Positions 16,321-24,742 of a stretch of DNA of 59,283 nt are shown piece after piece (the stretch's first letter is position 1; every line of letters begins with the position of its first letter). The notes under the pieces are model-generated. The model searched no databases, was not told the DNA's origin, and saw nothing but the letters and a program-made list of their open reading frames with translations. Origin of the DNA: Bradyrhizobium sp. CCH5-F6 (lineage in GTDB: Bacteria; Pseudomonadota; Alphaproteobacteria; Rhizobiales; Xanthobacteraceae); assembly GCF_001556045.1 (NCBI RefSeq), contig NZ_LSIC01000011.1, positions 1 through 59,283 on the forward strand. The letters run 5' to 3'. The translations under genes were made by a program, and so were the position numbers.

Positions 16321-18333
16321 CTAGTGTGTCCGCTGCAGCTGGGGCAACGTCGAGGAGACGACGTTTGCGACCAGGTCGTGCGGCATCGCCAAACCGCTCG
16401 GGACCAGGCTCGGAGCCAAGGCCGGTGAGATCGTGCTTGGTCCCGCACCGCTCTTGGTCAGTTCGCCGACGATCGTCGGGATTGCAGAGGCCACGACGCG
16501 CGCGATCGCACCCCAGAACTTGTCATCGCCCGCGCCCGCTCCCGATCCTGCTGGCGCGAAGCCCTTGTCTTCCTGGAAATCACCCTTGCGCAGCGCGCCG
16601 ATGACGGCCGGGAGCGCGGCCTGAACGATGTTCGCGAATGCTCCCCAGAACTTCTCCTCGCCACCAAAGTCCTTCTGCGGCTCAGCGCCGCTCTTTGTCA
16701 GGGCCTGGATGACGACCGGCGCCACCGTACCGATGACGCTCATGAGGGCGCCGAGGAATTTTTCTTGCCCGGCTTGCTGGAAGTCCTTCTGAGGATCGAC
16801 ACCGCTCTTGCTCAGCGCCTGAATGACGATCGGCCCGAGGGTGCCGATAACGCTGGCGATGGCGCCGAAGAACTTCTGATCGCCGGCGGGTACATCCTCG
16901 AATCCCTTGACGGGGGTGCCCTGCTTGCTGAGCGCATTGATGACGACCGGCAGTGTCGCCGAGATCGCGTTCGCGATCGCGCCCCAGAATTTCTCTTCAC
17001 CGCCAAAATCCTTCTGCGGCTGAATTCCCTGCGCCGCGATGGCGCGGAACAGCGGTGGTATGCATCTGGTGGCTATGCCGAGGATGGACCCAAGGAACTT
17101 CTCCTGACCACCCGAGAAATCCTTCTGTGGTTCGTAGCCGCCCTTGCGCAAGGCCTGCACCACCGCCGGCACGGCGGTCGAGACGACGTTGAGCAGGGTG
17201 CGCCAGAACTTCTCCTCGCCGCCCGGGATAGCCGTGAAGTCCTTTTGCGGCTCGAAGTCACCCTTTCGCAGCGCGTCGACGATGGCCGGCACCGCCACCG
17301 AGGCGAGGCTCGCGAGCACACCCCAGAATTTTTCGTCGCCGCTTGCAGCAGGCTGGCCGTAAGATTTGTCTTGCAACATGGTCGGATCCTTTCTCTGGTT
17401 GCTGAGTACATCCTGGATGATCCTCGTCATCCAGTCGGGGGAAGAAGGTGTGGACGCGGCCTGGCCCTGGAAGAGCAGGAATGAGGTGGCGGCCAGACCA
17501 GCGGGATTGGTGGGTTCGGTGAGGACGGGTGTCTGCCGGAAGCCAAGGTCCCGCAGCATCTTGGTCGTTCCTTCGACGAGCCGCCGGTTCGAGACGTTGG
17601 GACCGAGGACGGTGAGTTGCTCGAGCAGGGCGTAGGTGAAGGCCGACTTGCCGCCGGTCTTCGGCGTCGAAGCAGATGCGGTCTCGTCTGCGAGGCAGGC
17701 GGAGAACAGCATCCCATTCATCTGCAATTGGCCGGCCTCGTCGAATTCCTTTCCGGCCGCCGTCCCGAAGCGATTGCCGATCCTTGATGCCGCACCAGGC
17801 CACGCGCCGAAGGGCCGGTAGCGCAGTTGAGAGACCTTCTGCGGATCAAGGAATACCTTGGCGCTCTCGACGAACGGCGGAACCTTGAGCACCTTGGTCT
17901 GGGCGACGTCCATGTGGCCGTCGGTCATCATGACCTTGTACATGCCGCCTGAGTGGCAGCTGTCTGATATCAGCGTAAAGACGCCAGGGGGCACCGTCTG
18001 GGACTTCTGACTGAGCACGTTGTCGAACAGGAACTGGTCGTACAGACACAGCACCTCTTCCAGATCCTGGCCCTTGGCGACCTGGAAGCCGTGGCCGGAG
18101 AAAAAGAACACGAGCCGATCATCCGAGCTCGCTCCGTTGAACAGCCAGGACAGTCCAGCCTCGACGTTCTGCAGGGTTGCTTTTTCGTCGTGGTCGAATC
18201 GAACGTCTGCAAATTTGTAGACGTCGGTAATCTTCTGATGGAACGCTTTCGCGTCGTTGATACAACTCGGAAGGTTGTTTGCGGGGTTTGGATAATGGTC
18301 GATGGCAGCGATATATGCTTTGTAATTTGGCAT
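16321..18333 (-). CDS. Caspase-like (C14) protease with eight C-terminal tandem repeats
   Basis: A 670-residue protein. Residues 1-290 form a caspase/metacaspase-type peptidase: YKAYIAAIDHYP at the start, catalytic histidine H81 in FFFSGHG and nucleophile C126 in LISDSCHSGG. Such enzymes cleave proteins, metacaspases usually after Arg or Lys. A linker (290-330) leads to eight repeats of about 36-45 residues (332-630). Each opens with [DE]-x-KF[WFL], runs through a hydrophobic helix with a central Pro and ALxK, and usually closes in PQKDF. There is no signal peptide. The start at 18333 has AGGA upstream (minus strand); an ATG at 18348 in frame has none. The gene follows a SARP-type regulator and precedes a Cys-rich small gene. 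Family and dyad are clear; the role of the repeats is unknown to me. Confidence 0.9.
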   Translation of the reverse strand: MPNYKAYIAAIDHYPNPANNLPSCINDAKAFHQKITDVYKFADVRFDHDEKATLQNVEAGLSWLFNGASSDDRLVFFFSGHGFQVAKGQDLEEVLCLYDQFLFDNVLSQKSQTVPPGVFTLISDSCHSGGMYKVMMTDGHMDVAQTKVLKVPPFVESAKVFLDPQKVSQLRYRPFGAWPGAASRIGNRFGTAAGKEFDEAGQLQMNGMLFSACLADETASASTPKTGGKSAFTYALLEQLTVLGPNVSNRRLVEGTTKMLRDLGFRQTPVLTEPTNPAGLAATSFLLFQGQAASTPSSPDWMTRIIQDVLSNQRKDPTMLQDKSYGQPAASGDEKFWGVLASLASVAVPAIVDALRKGDFEPQKDFTAIPGGEEKFWRTLLNVVSTAVPAVVQALRKGGYEPQKDFSGGQEKFLGSILGIATRCIPPLFRAIAAQGIQPQKDFGGEEKFWGAIANAISATLPVVINALSKQGTPVKGFEDVPAGDQKFFGAIASVIGTLGPIVIQALSKSGVDPQKDFQQAGQEKFLGALMSVIGTVAPVVIQALTKSGAEPQKDFGGEEKFWGAFANIVQAALPAVIGALRKGDFQEDKGFAPAGSGAGAGDDKFWGAIARVVASAIPTIVGELTKSGAGPSTISPALAPSLVPSGLAMPHDLVANVVSSTLPQLQRTH
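16444..17340 (-). repeat. Eight coding tandem repeats in the caspase-like gene
   Basis: Repeat units begin at protein residues of about 332, 371, 409, 445, 484, 522, 557 and 602. Conserved positions are K-F-W/F/L-G, a proline in the middle of a roughly 20-residue hydrophobic helix, A-L-x-K-x-G, and the closing P-Q-K-D-F (degenerate in repeats 4, 7 and 8). The units differ in sequence, so the array is old and not a fresh expansion. Confidence 0.88.
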
Positions 18334-18482
18334 GATCGTTCCTCGCAATTGGTGGTTCGGATTCGGACACTGCGACCGGCCAGGGCTTGCGGCTCGTTCG
18401 CGTCCGCACTCCGTGACACCAGGCGATCATCGCGCGCTGGTCTCTCGCGCCGGTCACAACCGGAGCGGCGGGGTCTCACAAA

Positions 18483-19460
18483 TTAGGATGCGGAGGAAAT
18501 TTTTTGCGCCAGATCGATGCCCGGCGGCATTTCGATGGCTTGGTGCAGCGGCCTCGGGCGAGCGGCAGTCTGCATGATCGAAGCGAAGGCCCGAACTTCC
18601 TGGCTGAGTTGATGGAGCTGCTTCTGGATGAGTTCGAGCCGGCGCTCAAAGTCCCGGTCGACGTTGCACTCCGGAGCGATCGTATCCGGTTGCTGTGGCC
18701 CATCGTCGCGGAGACGACGAAATAGCGCTGTGGTTTCACGGGTTGGCGAGACTCCGAGCTCGTGCCGAAACACGCGCTGAAGCTTCTCATAGTGCCGTAG
18801 TGCGGCTACCCGATCCCCCATCATGTCGTAGCAATGCATGATCTCGCGGTGGATGTGCTCGAGGAAGGAATCCTCGGCCAGGATTCGGCGCGAAATGCGG
18901 ATGGCTTCTCCCCAATCGGACCTGTGCTTTGCCGCAATCAGCAGGGTCTCGAGGCAGGCGAGGAAGCGGCCGCGATAGGCCTCCCTGTCTGCCAGACACC
19001 AGTCGTAGTTGAGTTCGGGAAGAAGATCGCCGCGATAGAGTTGCTCGATGGTTTCCGATGTCGCAAGCGAGTTTGAGGGGATCGACTGCGGTGAAGGCGC
19101 CCTGATGCACTGATCAAACGCTTCAATGTCGATCCATACCTGCTGGTTTGCAGACAAGGACAGCGATTCTGGCCGGGCGTTGATCCACTGCGAGGCATTC
19201 TCGCCGGCGTTCGCAAGCGCGCAACGAAGGCGCCATACTTCGGTACTGAGGTTGCGGCGAAGACGCTCGGCTGGTCCATCGTTCCAAAGACGCGCGACGA
19301 GGACGTCACGACTGACGGGTGCCCGTTTCTGCAGGGCAAGCACGGCAAAGAGATGTTTCGAGCGTTCGCTGAGAAACTCAACGCGGGTCCCGTGGCGACC
19401 CCAGACTTCCAGTTGCCCGAACAGTCGGCATATCGGACGCTGGGCTGGTGTGTTCTCCAT
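18483..19460 (-). CDS. SARP-type transcriptional regulator (winged helix plus BTAD)
   Basis: A 325-residue regulator. Residues 10-100 are an OmpR-type winged helix (RLFGQLEVWG, then VSRDVLVARLWNDGPAERLR). About 105-255 form the helical BTAD domain (YRGDLLPELNYDWCLADRE, LEHIHREIMHCYDMMGDRVA). The C-terminus (from RDFERRLELIQKQLHQLSQE) is a likely coiled coil. SARPs activate nearby genes and are best known from actinobacteria. The start at 19460 has GGAGG six bases upstream on the minus strand; the GTG at 19556 in frame does not. It lies 149 bp upstream of the caspase-like gene in the same direction and is its most likely regulator. Confidence 0.85.
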   Translation of the reverse strand: MENTPAQRPICRLFGQLEVWGRHGTRVEFLSERSKHLFAVLALQKRAPVSRDVLVARLWNDGPAERLRRNLSTEVWRLRCALANAGENASQWINARPESLSLSANQQVWIDIEAFDQCIRAPSPQSIPSNSLATSETIEQLYRGDLLPELNYDWCLADREAYRGRFLACLETLLIAAKHRSDWGEAIRISRRILAEDSFLEHIHREIMHCYDMMGDRVAALRHYEKLQRVFRHELGVSPTRETTALFRRLRDDGPQQPDTIAPECNVDRDFERRLELIQKQLHQLSQEVRAFASIMQTAARPRPLHQAIEMPPGIDLAQKISSAS

Positions 19461-19984
19461 GACCTGCCTCCTCGTGCGCCCCAACTGAAGCGTAACGCGA
19501 AGCCGAGATTGTCGTGTGAGGCCTTTCACATTTTGGGCAAGCTGCGGAATCGTCACTCACGCGTCGTTAATGTCATTGAACCAGCGCGACCCAAGTACGA
19601 ATCAATCTTGAATCGAGGGTTCAGGATTGGAGGGCCCCCGAAAGGTCTTTGTGGCGGCATGAGAGGGCCGCAAAGCGCAAGTTGGACCATCCCAGTTGAT
19701 CTCCCTCCGCCACTCGTACGCCACCCGCTGTCTTGAACGATTGCCGGCCCGGCAAGCCGGATCGGCCGTGGTGACTGGACACGACAAAAGGACGTGGACC
19801 TTCACTGCTCAGGCTGCGGAACGCACGGCCAGCTCGCCCTGGCCGGGTTGCAATGTCCGAGTAATTCCTAGCAACCAGGGGATGGCTGGCGTATTGTCAT
19901 GCCATCACCGGCCGCGGCTTGTCCTGTGGGCGTCGGTGGCTGAGAGACCGAGAGCGCTCCCGCCTGCCTGGAACGGAGTGCTTC
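19461..19984. other. 524-bp gap, no gene seen
   Basis: The side next to 19460 should hold the promoter of the SARP-caspase operon. A weak hairpin with GCGGC/GCCGC arms lies around 19651-19670. No frame here has an SD together with normal codon use. Confidence 0.4.
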
Positions 19985-20221
19985 ATGGAACGCTATTTCT
20001 TTGACATCCAAAGTGGTCGCGATTTCTTTGCGGATGAGGAAGGACTTCGCTTGCCCGATCAAAAAGCCGCCGAAGTCGAAGCGATGCAAACGCTGACCGG
20101 GATCGCCAAGGAGTCCGTCTTCAAAACCGAACGTCCCGATCTGGCGGTGGAAGTGCGCTCGGGAACTGAACGGCTGTTCTGCGTATCGATCATCTATCGG
20201 AACGCGAGCACCAGACATTGA
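19985..20221 (+). CDS. Small YFFD-motif protein (DUF6894-like), copy 1
   Basis: A 78-residue soluble protein starting MERYFFDIQSG, with DEEG about ten residues later and a helical middle. It matches the pattern of small Rhizobiales proteins usually filed as DUF6894; the number is from memory. The function is unknown. GGAG nine to ten bases upstream of ATG 19985 decides the start. A paralogue with the same opening lies at 20805-21044. Confidence 0.8.
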   Translation: MERYFFDIQSGRDFFADEEGLRLPDQKAAEVEAMQTLTGIAKESVFKTERPDLAVEVRSGTERLFCVSIIYRNASTRH

Positions 20222-20538
20222 GACCCCCTTCGGCCACTATTGCCACTTCTTTCGGGTTTGAAGACCGATACGAGCGGGCGCTTTGCCTGAGCCGGATCGA
20301 GCGGGCCGCCGTCGACCGCCGCGCCTGTTCCCCGGAGGAGCTTCGCAGCCTTCCCCGCTGGTTCCTGAATAACAATGCCGGAATTGCCTCACCGGCTCTG
20401 CAGCGGTCGAAATAGTCGGTTCGGTGGTCTGGTTAGGTGCCTCCAAGCACCTATATGAGAATCATCACCGCCCGACCCGAGGCATCCATCGGTGATGAGA
20501 ACGCCTGTCGCGCTCCCGCCCACAAAAGGGAGCAAACC
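20222..20538. other. 317-bp gap, no confident gene
   Basis: A 65-codon plus-strand frame opens with TTG at 20218, overlapping the previous stop, but it has no SD and an unconvincing composition. I leave it uncalled. Confidence 0.4.
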
Positions 20539-20736
20539 ATGCAGGCTCGTTGCGCGTCTCAATCTTCAACATTCGAATACCGCCTCACGCAAGAGGCCAT
20601 CAATTTGCGCCAGCAGGCCCAGGGAATGCCTGTCTGCGTCCGGCGCGCCGAACTTCTTCAGAAGGCTCGGCAGATCGATGTTGCCCTGGAGGTGAACAAG
20701 TGGCTGAGTTCCCCGGGATTGCAGCCGCCAATGTAA
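20539..20736 (+). CDS. Small hypothetical protein, helical
   Basis: A 65-residue protein (MQARCASQSSTFEYRLTQEA onward) with a charged helix and the C-terminal phrase WLSSPGLQPP. From memory this ending recurs in small Bradyrhizobium hypotheticals. The frame extends upstream to 20437, but GGGAG at about 20529-20533 supports ATG 20539. Function unknown. Confidence 0.7.
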   Translation: MQARCASQSSTFEYRLTQEAINLRQQAQGMPVCVRRAELLQKARQIDVALEVNKWLSSPGLQPPM

Positions 20737-20804
20737 CGGGAAAGGCCAGGAGATGCCTTCAGGCCTCCGACGCTGGCGTGACTATCTCTCCAACGGGGGC
20801 GCTC

Positions 20805-21044
20805 ATGATGATCAGATATTTCTTCGACATCAGAGACGATCGCGAGATCTATCCGGACGAAGAAGGAATAGAGTTCTCCACGCAGCGAGAGGCGGAGATG
20901 GAGGCGGCTAACACATTGGCGGGATTGGCTCGCGATCTGGCGGGTCAGGAAGAACGCCCGGACGTTGCGATCGAGGTCCGAACGGAGGCCGGTCGCGTCT
21001 TTCAGGCGGCACTGACCTTCGAAGCCAACAAAGCCAAGCAATAG
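20805..21044 (+). CDS. Small YFFD-motif protein (DUF6894-like), copy 2
   Basis: A 79-residue paralogue of the protein at 19985-20221. It opens MMIRYFFDIRDD and has DEEG at the same spacing, then EAxNTLAGLARD and RPDVAIEVR, parallel to copy 1. Two adjacent ATGs (20805, 20808) could start it. Function unknown; the pair probably arose by local duplication and has diverged well. Confidence 0.78.
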   Translation: MMIRYFFDIRDDREIYPDEEGIEFSTQREAEMEAANTLAGLARDLAGQEERPDVAIEVRTEAGRVFQAALTFEANKAKQ

Positions 21045-21066
21045 GCGTTCGCCACTGCGACGATCA

Positions 21067-21873
21067 TCAGACGACTTCGTCGGTCCAGACCTTGAAGCTC
21101 AGCAGCGTGTTGGGTCCGAACGTCTGGGTGATTGGAACGTCGGCGGCATCGCGGCCTTGCGCGATCAGGACGCGACCGATCCGCGGAACGTTGTTCCGTG
21201 GATCGAATGTGTGCCAGCGACCGCCGATATAGGCTTCGAACCATCCGGCGAAATCGCCGGCGGCATATGGAGGCGCCATACCTATGTCACCGAGATAGCC
21301 CGTGCAGTAGCGCGCGGGAATGTTCATGCAGCGGCAGAACGCGATAGCCAGATGTGCATAGTCCCGGCAGACGCCTTTGGCTTCGGTAAACACCTCCCAT
21401 GCGGTCTTGGTGGAGCGGGCGTGCTCGTAGCCGAAGGAGATGTGATTATGAACGAAGTCGCAGATGGCCTCGACCCGCGCCCAACCGGGCGCCGTCCTCT
21501 CGAACAGCTTCCACGCCATTTCGGTAAGCCGGTCGGTCTCGACATATCGGCTGCCGAGCAAATACACGATGGTGTCCGGCGGAAGATCCTCCACCGCATG
21601 CTGCTGTGCTGATGGCACGATGGGATCGGGCAAACCGCTGTCCCTCACCGTGCCGTCCGCTGTGAGGACCATGCGGCCTGCGGGCGCGACAAGACGGCTA
21701 CACCAATTCCCGAAGCCGTCGCGATAGGGCGTGATCGGCACAGAGGGATGGGTGATGAGATGGTCGGGCACGATGATGTCGGATGCGCGCGTGAAATGCG
21801 TGCCGACGACGGCAATCAGGGGTGTCCGTTGCGGAAAGTCGTAGATCATCTCGAAGCCGACACGGATCTTCAT
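21067..21873 (-). CDS. Transglutaminase-like protein
   Basis: A 268-residue protein with the transglutaminase/protease-like fold. An N-terminal beta-sandwich-like part (MKIRVGFEMIYDFPQRTP) is followed by the core with the nucleophile C169 in AKGVCRDYAHLAIAFCR and the strand GGRWHTFDPRNN, which carries the usual aspartate. The His-Ala-Trp that normally supplies the catalytic histidine reads FAGWFEAY here, so the canonical His is missing; H221 in RWHTF is the nearest alternative. The start at 21873 is preceded by GGAG on the minus strand; the frame is open to 21915. Possible roles are peptide cleavage or amide transfer. It is divergent from the peptidase gene at 22260. Confidence 0.85.
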   Translation of the reverse strand: MKIRVGFEMIYDFPQRTPLIAVVGTHFTRASDIIVPDHLITHPSVPITPYRDGFGNWCSRLVAPAGRMVLTADGTVRDSGLPDPIVPSAQQHAVEDLPPDTIVYLLGSRYVETDRLTEMAWKLFERTAPGWARVEAICDFVHNHISFGYEHARSTKTAWEVFTEAKGVCRDYAHLAIAFCRCMNIPARYCTGYLGDIGMAPPYAAGDFAGWFEAYIGGRWHTFDPRNNVPRIGRVLIAQGRDAADVPITQTFGPNTLLSFKVWTDEVV

Positions 21874-22059
21874 GGACCTGGCTCCAGCGCGACGATTGAG
21901 ACTGTCGCGAAACACGTCTGCGCATCGTCACCGATGAATGCCGAGAGCGCTCAAGCCCGAACAGTATGTCATCCGAACTCCGATCGCCAGCCGGATACTC
22001 GATCCCGTCGCAGATCCGTCTGGCCCCTGACGGGAACCCGTTTCAAACTGTAGGCTTTC

Positions 22060-22263
22060 TTGAAGATGAAAATGCGATCCGGATCCAAACCCATGTCCGT
22101 CCAACCCGCGCAAGACTGGCTGGCACAGCCTGTTTCCGAGAAGGCGTCCTACCAGGGAGCGTGCCGCACTGTGAACGACGTCGATGCCGACATTCTGAGG
22201 AAACGCGCATTGAAGAGGCAGCGCGCGCTGATCGACGTCCGCAACGGCCGTGAGCGATCATGA
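22060..22263 (+). CDS. Small basic hypothetical protein coupled to the metallopeptidase
   Basis: A 67-residue frame ending RALKRQRALIDVRNGRERS. Its stop overlaps the start of the next gene as ATGA, which is the best evidence that it is translated. The start is uncertain: ATG 22060 follows a weak GAAG, and ATG 22093 has no SD. I do not recognise it. Confidence 0.5.
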   Translation: MKMKMRSGSKPMSVQPAQDWLAQPVSEKASYQGACRTVNDVDADILRKRALKRQRALIDVRNGRERS

Positions 22264-23276
22264 GAGATTTCAAATGCCCTCATTGCCGCCAATTGGTGGC
22301 TTTCGAGCTCACCGAATGCAACAGGTGCAAGCAGCCGCTGATGTTCGATCCGGAGAGCATGGCGATGGTGGGCGTCGAAAGCGGCCAGGCCTGCGCCAAT
22401 CGGAACATCATCGCGTGCAACTGGTGCGCCGTTGCGCCAACTTCCTACTGCCTGTCCTGCTCGCTCACACGTGTCATTCCCGCCACCCAAAATCCCCATA
22501 ACGTGTCGCTTTGGACGCGCGTGGAGGAAGCCAAGCGCAGACTGATCTACGACCTGCGACGGCTCCGCCTGCCCATCGCATTCGCGGGTGGATTTCGGCT
22601 GTCGTTCGAGATTCTGTCCGACGAGCACGGGCCGGTCATGACCGGGCACGAATCCGGTCTGATCACGCTCAATCTTGCGGAGGCGGACGACGTGAAACGC
22701 GAGATCAGGCGCGTTTCCTTTCGCGAACCCTACCGCACCCTGCTTGGTCATTTCCGGCACGAAATAGGACATTTCTACTGGAATGCCCTGATACACGAGG
22801 CAGGGTTCCGAGCACCATTTCGGCTGGTGTTTGGCGACGAGACCGAGAACTACCAGGCTGCGCTTGCCGCCTATTACGCGCGTCAGAATTGGTCTGACGA
22901 TCCGGCAAGCCACATCAGCATGTACGCGACGTCTCATCCCTGGGAAGATTGGGCCGAGACATTTGCTCACTTCTTGCACATCGTCTCGACCCTGGATTCC
23001 ATGGCGGGACTTCCGCTGTCGTTGGATGCGCGCGCGCAGCACACGCTGAACGACCCGTATCTGGAGAGCGACTTCGGTGCGCTTCTGGAGTTGTGGACTC
23101 CACTCGCGCTGACGATCAACCGCCTCAACCGCTCACTGGGACTTCCCGCTGCGTACCCCTTCGACATTTCGCCCGCAGTCGAGGGCAAGCTGCATCTGGT
23201 CCATATGGCGATCACGGCGTTCAGAAATCGGCCGGAAGGACGTGCAAACGCCCAAGACGCAATGCGATCAGGATGA
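22260..23276 (+). CDS. Putative zinc-binding metallopeptidase with N-terminal zinc ribbon
   Basis: A 338-residue protein. Residues 5-65 form a double zinc-ribbon-like start (CPHC, CNRC, then CNWC and CLSC). The peptidase core has HFRHEIGHFYW, an HExxH-like helix in which the glutamate sits as HEIGH, and downstream conserved acids (DETENY and HPWEDWAETFAHFLH) that may give the third ligand. This layout fits the family annotated as zinc-ribbon putative zinc-binding metallopeptidase; substrates are unknown. It is soluble. The ATG at 22260 overlaps the upstream stop. Confidence 0.88.
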   Translation: MRDFKCPHCRQLVAFELTECNRCKQPLMFDPESMAMVGVESGQACANRNIIACNWCAVAPTSYCLSCSLTRVIPATQNPHNVSLWTRVEEAKRRLIYDLRRLRLPIAFAGGFRLSFEILSDEHGPVMTGHESGLITLNLAEADDVKREIRRVSFREPYRTLLGHFRHEIGHFYWNALIHEAGFRAPFRLVFGDETENYQAALAAYYARQNWSDDPASHISMYATSHPWEDWAETFAHFLHIVSTLDSMAGLPLSLDARAQHTLNDPYLESDFGALLELWTPLALTINRLNRSLGLPAAYPFDISPAVEGKLHLVHMAITAFRNRPEGRANAQDAMRSG

Positions 23277-23718
23277 TTTGACGGGTTGTGAGCCGGCCGA
23301 ACTCTTGCGGACGAAGGGGCCGCCCAATCCCGGAGCTGCCGAAAGGCGGCAGGAACCGGGATCCAGCAAACGAGTTGATGACCATGATCCGCATCTCATG
23401 TGCGCCTGCTCGATGACGCACCGAGACTTCGCGAAGGATCTGGTGTAGAAACAAAAGCGCGTTCACGCCGGTTTGCTTCTCAGGTCATATCTCGCCCGCG
23501 AGTGCTTGCATTCGCTGGCTGGCCGACTGCAGAATGCGACGCTCTTTCTCCTTTGGTGATGTGAGGCAATCGAGCGCCTCGGGGAGAAGAGGGCTTGCCG
23601 AACCACTCAAAGCTCCGTCATGCGTCGCCACAGAAGCAAGCCCGGGTTATGAAGCAACGCGTGGGTTGCCATGGCAAACGTCTGAGCCACGACAGATATG
23701 CAATTCCTGGAGATCAAA
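23277..23718. other. 442-bp gap, no gene seen
   Basis: Only short competing frames occur on both strands. The bases just before 23719 hold the GGAG used by the next gene. Confidence 0.4.
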
Positions 23719-23904
23719 ATGATCAAGAACGAAGCGAAGACTGCCCGGCATCTGCGGGAAGCGAACAACGCCTTCAAGGCGGTCAGGACGGAAAAACCGA
23801 TGACCGACTACGCGAAAGACCAGCAATCCCTGCACGAAAATCGCGAGCGCTTGAAGGCAGCCCGATTGGCGCGCGAAGCCAAGTCGAAAGACGCCGAGGA
23901 ATAG
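23719..23904 (+). CDS. Small charged helical protein
   Basis: A 61-residue, highly charged protein (MIKNEAKTARHLREANNAFK onward; KPMTDYAKDQQSLHENRERL in the middle), probably all helix. GGAG six bases before the ATG fixes the start, rejecting an upstream ATG at 23698. It resembles small Bradyrhizobium hypotheticals I have seen, without known function. Confidence 0.72.
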   Translation: MIKNEAKTARHLREANNAFKAVRTEKPMTDYAKDQQSLHENRERLKAARLAREAKSKDAEE

Positions 23905-23918
23905 TCCTCGCGCTCAGC

Positions 23919-24134
23919 TCAGAGCATTGAGAGCACGACGATTCCATCTTCAAGCTCGCCCGAAGCGAGGCGCGCACGGGCGATATGCTCGAATTCTTTT
24001 CGATACTTGTGAAGATAACTGAAGGCCTGCTTGTCGGTCTGAAACGTCGTCCTGAGTCTGCACATCTGTCTCGCTGCGCCAAGCGCGAGCATGAAAGTGA
24101 TCGTTCCGCCGCCGTCTGCTTTGACTCTGGGCAC
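23919..24134 (-). CDS. Small hypothetical protein
   Basis: A 71-residue protein if started at GTG 24134, where AGGGTGG lies just upstream on the minus strand. It reads PRVKADGGGTITFMLALGAA, RLRTTFQTDKQAFSYLHKYR and ends ELEDGIVVLSML. The longer frame to 24326 has arginine- and proline-rich shadow-like sequence. Function unknown. Confidence 0.6.
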   Translation of the reverse strand: MPRVKADGGGTITFMLALGAARQMCRLRTTFQTDKQAFSYLHKYRKEFEHIARARLASGELEDGIVVLSML

Positions 24135-24171
24135 GATCCACCCTGCTGGTGTGTGACTTGGTTTCACGACG

Positions 24172-24435
24172 TTACCGCGCGCTGCTGGGTTTGACGGTCG
24201 CGCCAGCCTTTTTGCGTTTTTTGGGTGCGGGGGGCGGCAACGATGCGCGAAGCGCCGTCTCGGAAACTTCCCTGGCCTCACGCAGCTCGCGGAGGCGCGC
24301 CATGTTCTTCCGCACCTCGACGGCATGCTTTTCCGCGTCCGCCATCGCTCGCGCGCCGTCCTCGGCAGCCAATCGTTTGCGGTTCGATCGCGCTATGCCT
24401 TCGGGCGACGGCTCTGCCGATTTCCTGGCGATCAT
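24172..24435 (-). CDS. Small basic coiled-coil protein
   Basis: An 87-residue protein: a helical, charged middle (KHAVEVRKNMARLRELREAR) and a Lys/Pro-rich tail (PAPKKRKKAGATVK). The tail could bind nucleic acid, but no domain is recognisable. It lies directly upstream of the gene at 23919-24134 in the same direction. Confidence 0.68.
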   Translation of the reverse strand: MIARKSAEPSPEGIARSNRKRLAAEDGARAMADAEKHAVEVRKNMARLRELREAREVSETALRASLPPPAPKKRKKAGATVKPSSAR

Positions 24436-24532
24436 CCCTCAACCCGCATTCGTATAAACAAAACCCGCTCCATCCGAAGATCGAGCGGGCAGCGTGCCGT
24501 TTCAGTACATCCGTGAAAACGGCGCCGGCAAA

Positions 24533-24742
24533 TCAAGCCAGCGAAAGGTTTTCGGCGCTTACTTTGCCGCGCATCTTGTCGGTCTTGACCTCGAAGTTGA
24601 CCTTCTGGCCCTCTGCGAGACCAGCAAGACCAGCCCGTTCGACCGCGCTGATGTGCACGAACACATCATTGCTGCCGTCGTTCGGCTGGATGAATCCGAA
24701 GCCCTTTTGGCCGTTGAACCACTTAACAGTACCTGTCGTCAT
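24533..24742 (-). CDS. Cold-shock domain protein (CspA family)
   Basis: A 69-residue single cold-shock domain that binds single-stranded RNA and DNA as a chaperone. RNP1 is KGFGFIQ and RNP2 is VFVHISAVE; length and order are canonical (GTVKWFNGQ at the start, SAENL at the end). The 5' leader on the minus strand (24743 upward) is long and AT-richer than its surroundings, as usual for cold-regulated csp messages. Confidence 0.96.
   Translation of the reverse strand: MTTGTVKWFNGQKGFGFIQPNDGSNDVFVHISAVERAGLAGLAEGQKVNFEVKTDKMRGKVSAENLSLA

Noticed and set aside
20218..20415. Plus-strand 65-codon frame after the first YFFD gene
   Set aside because: TTG start without SD, unconvincing composition and overlap with the previous stop.
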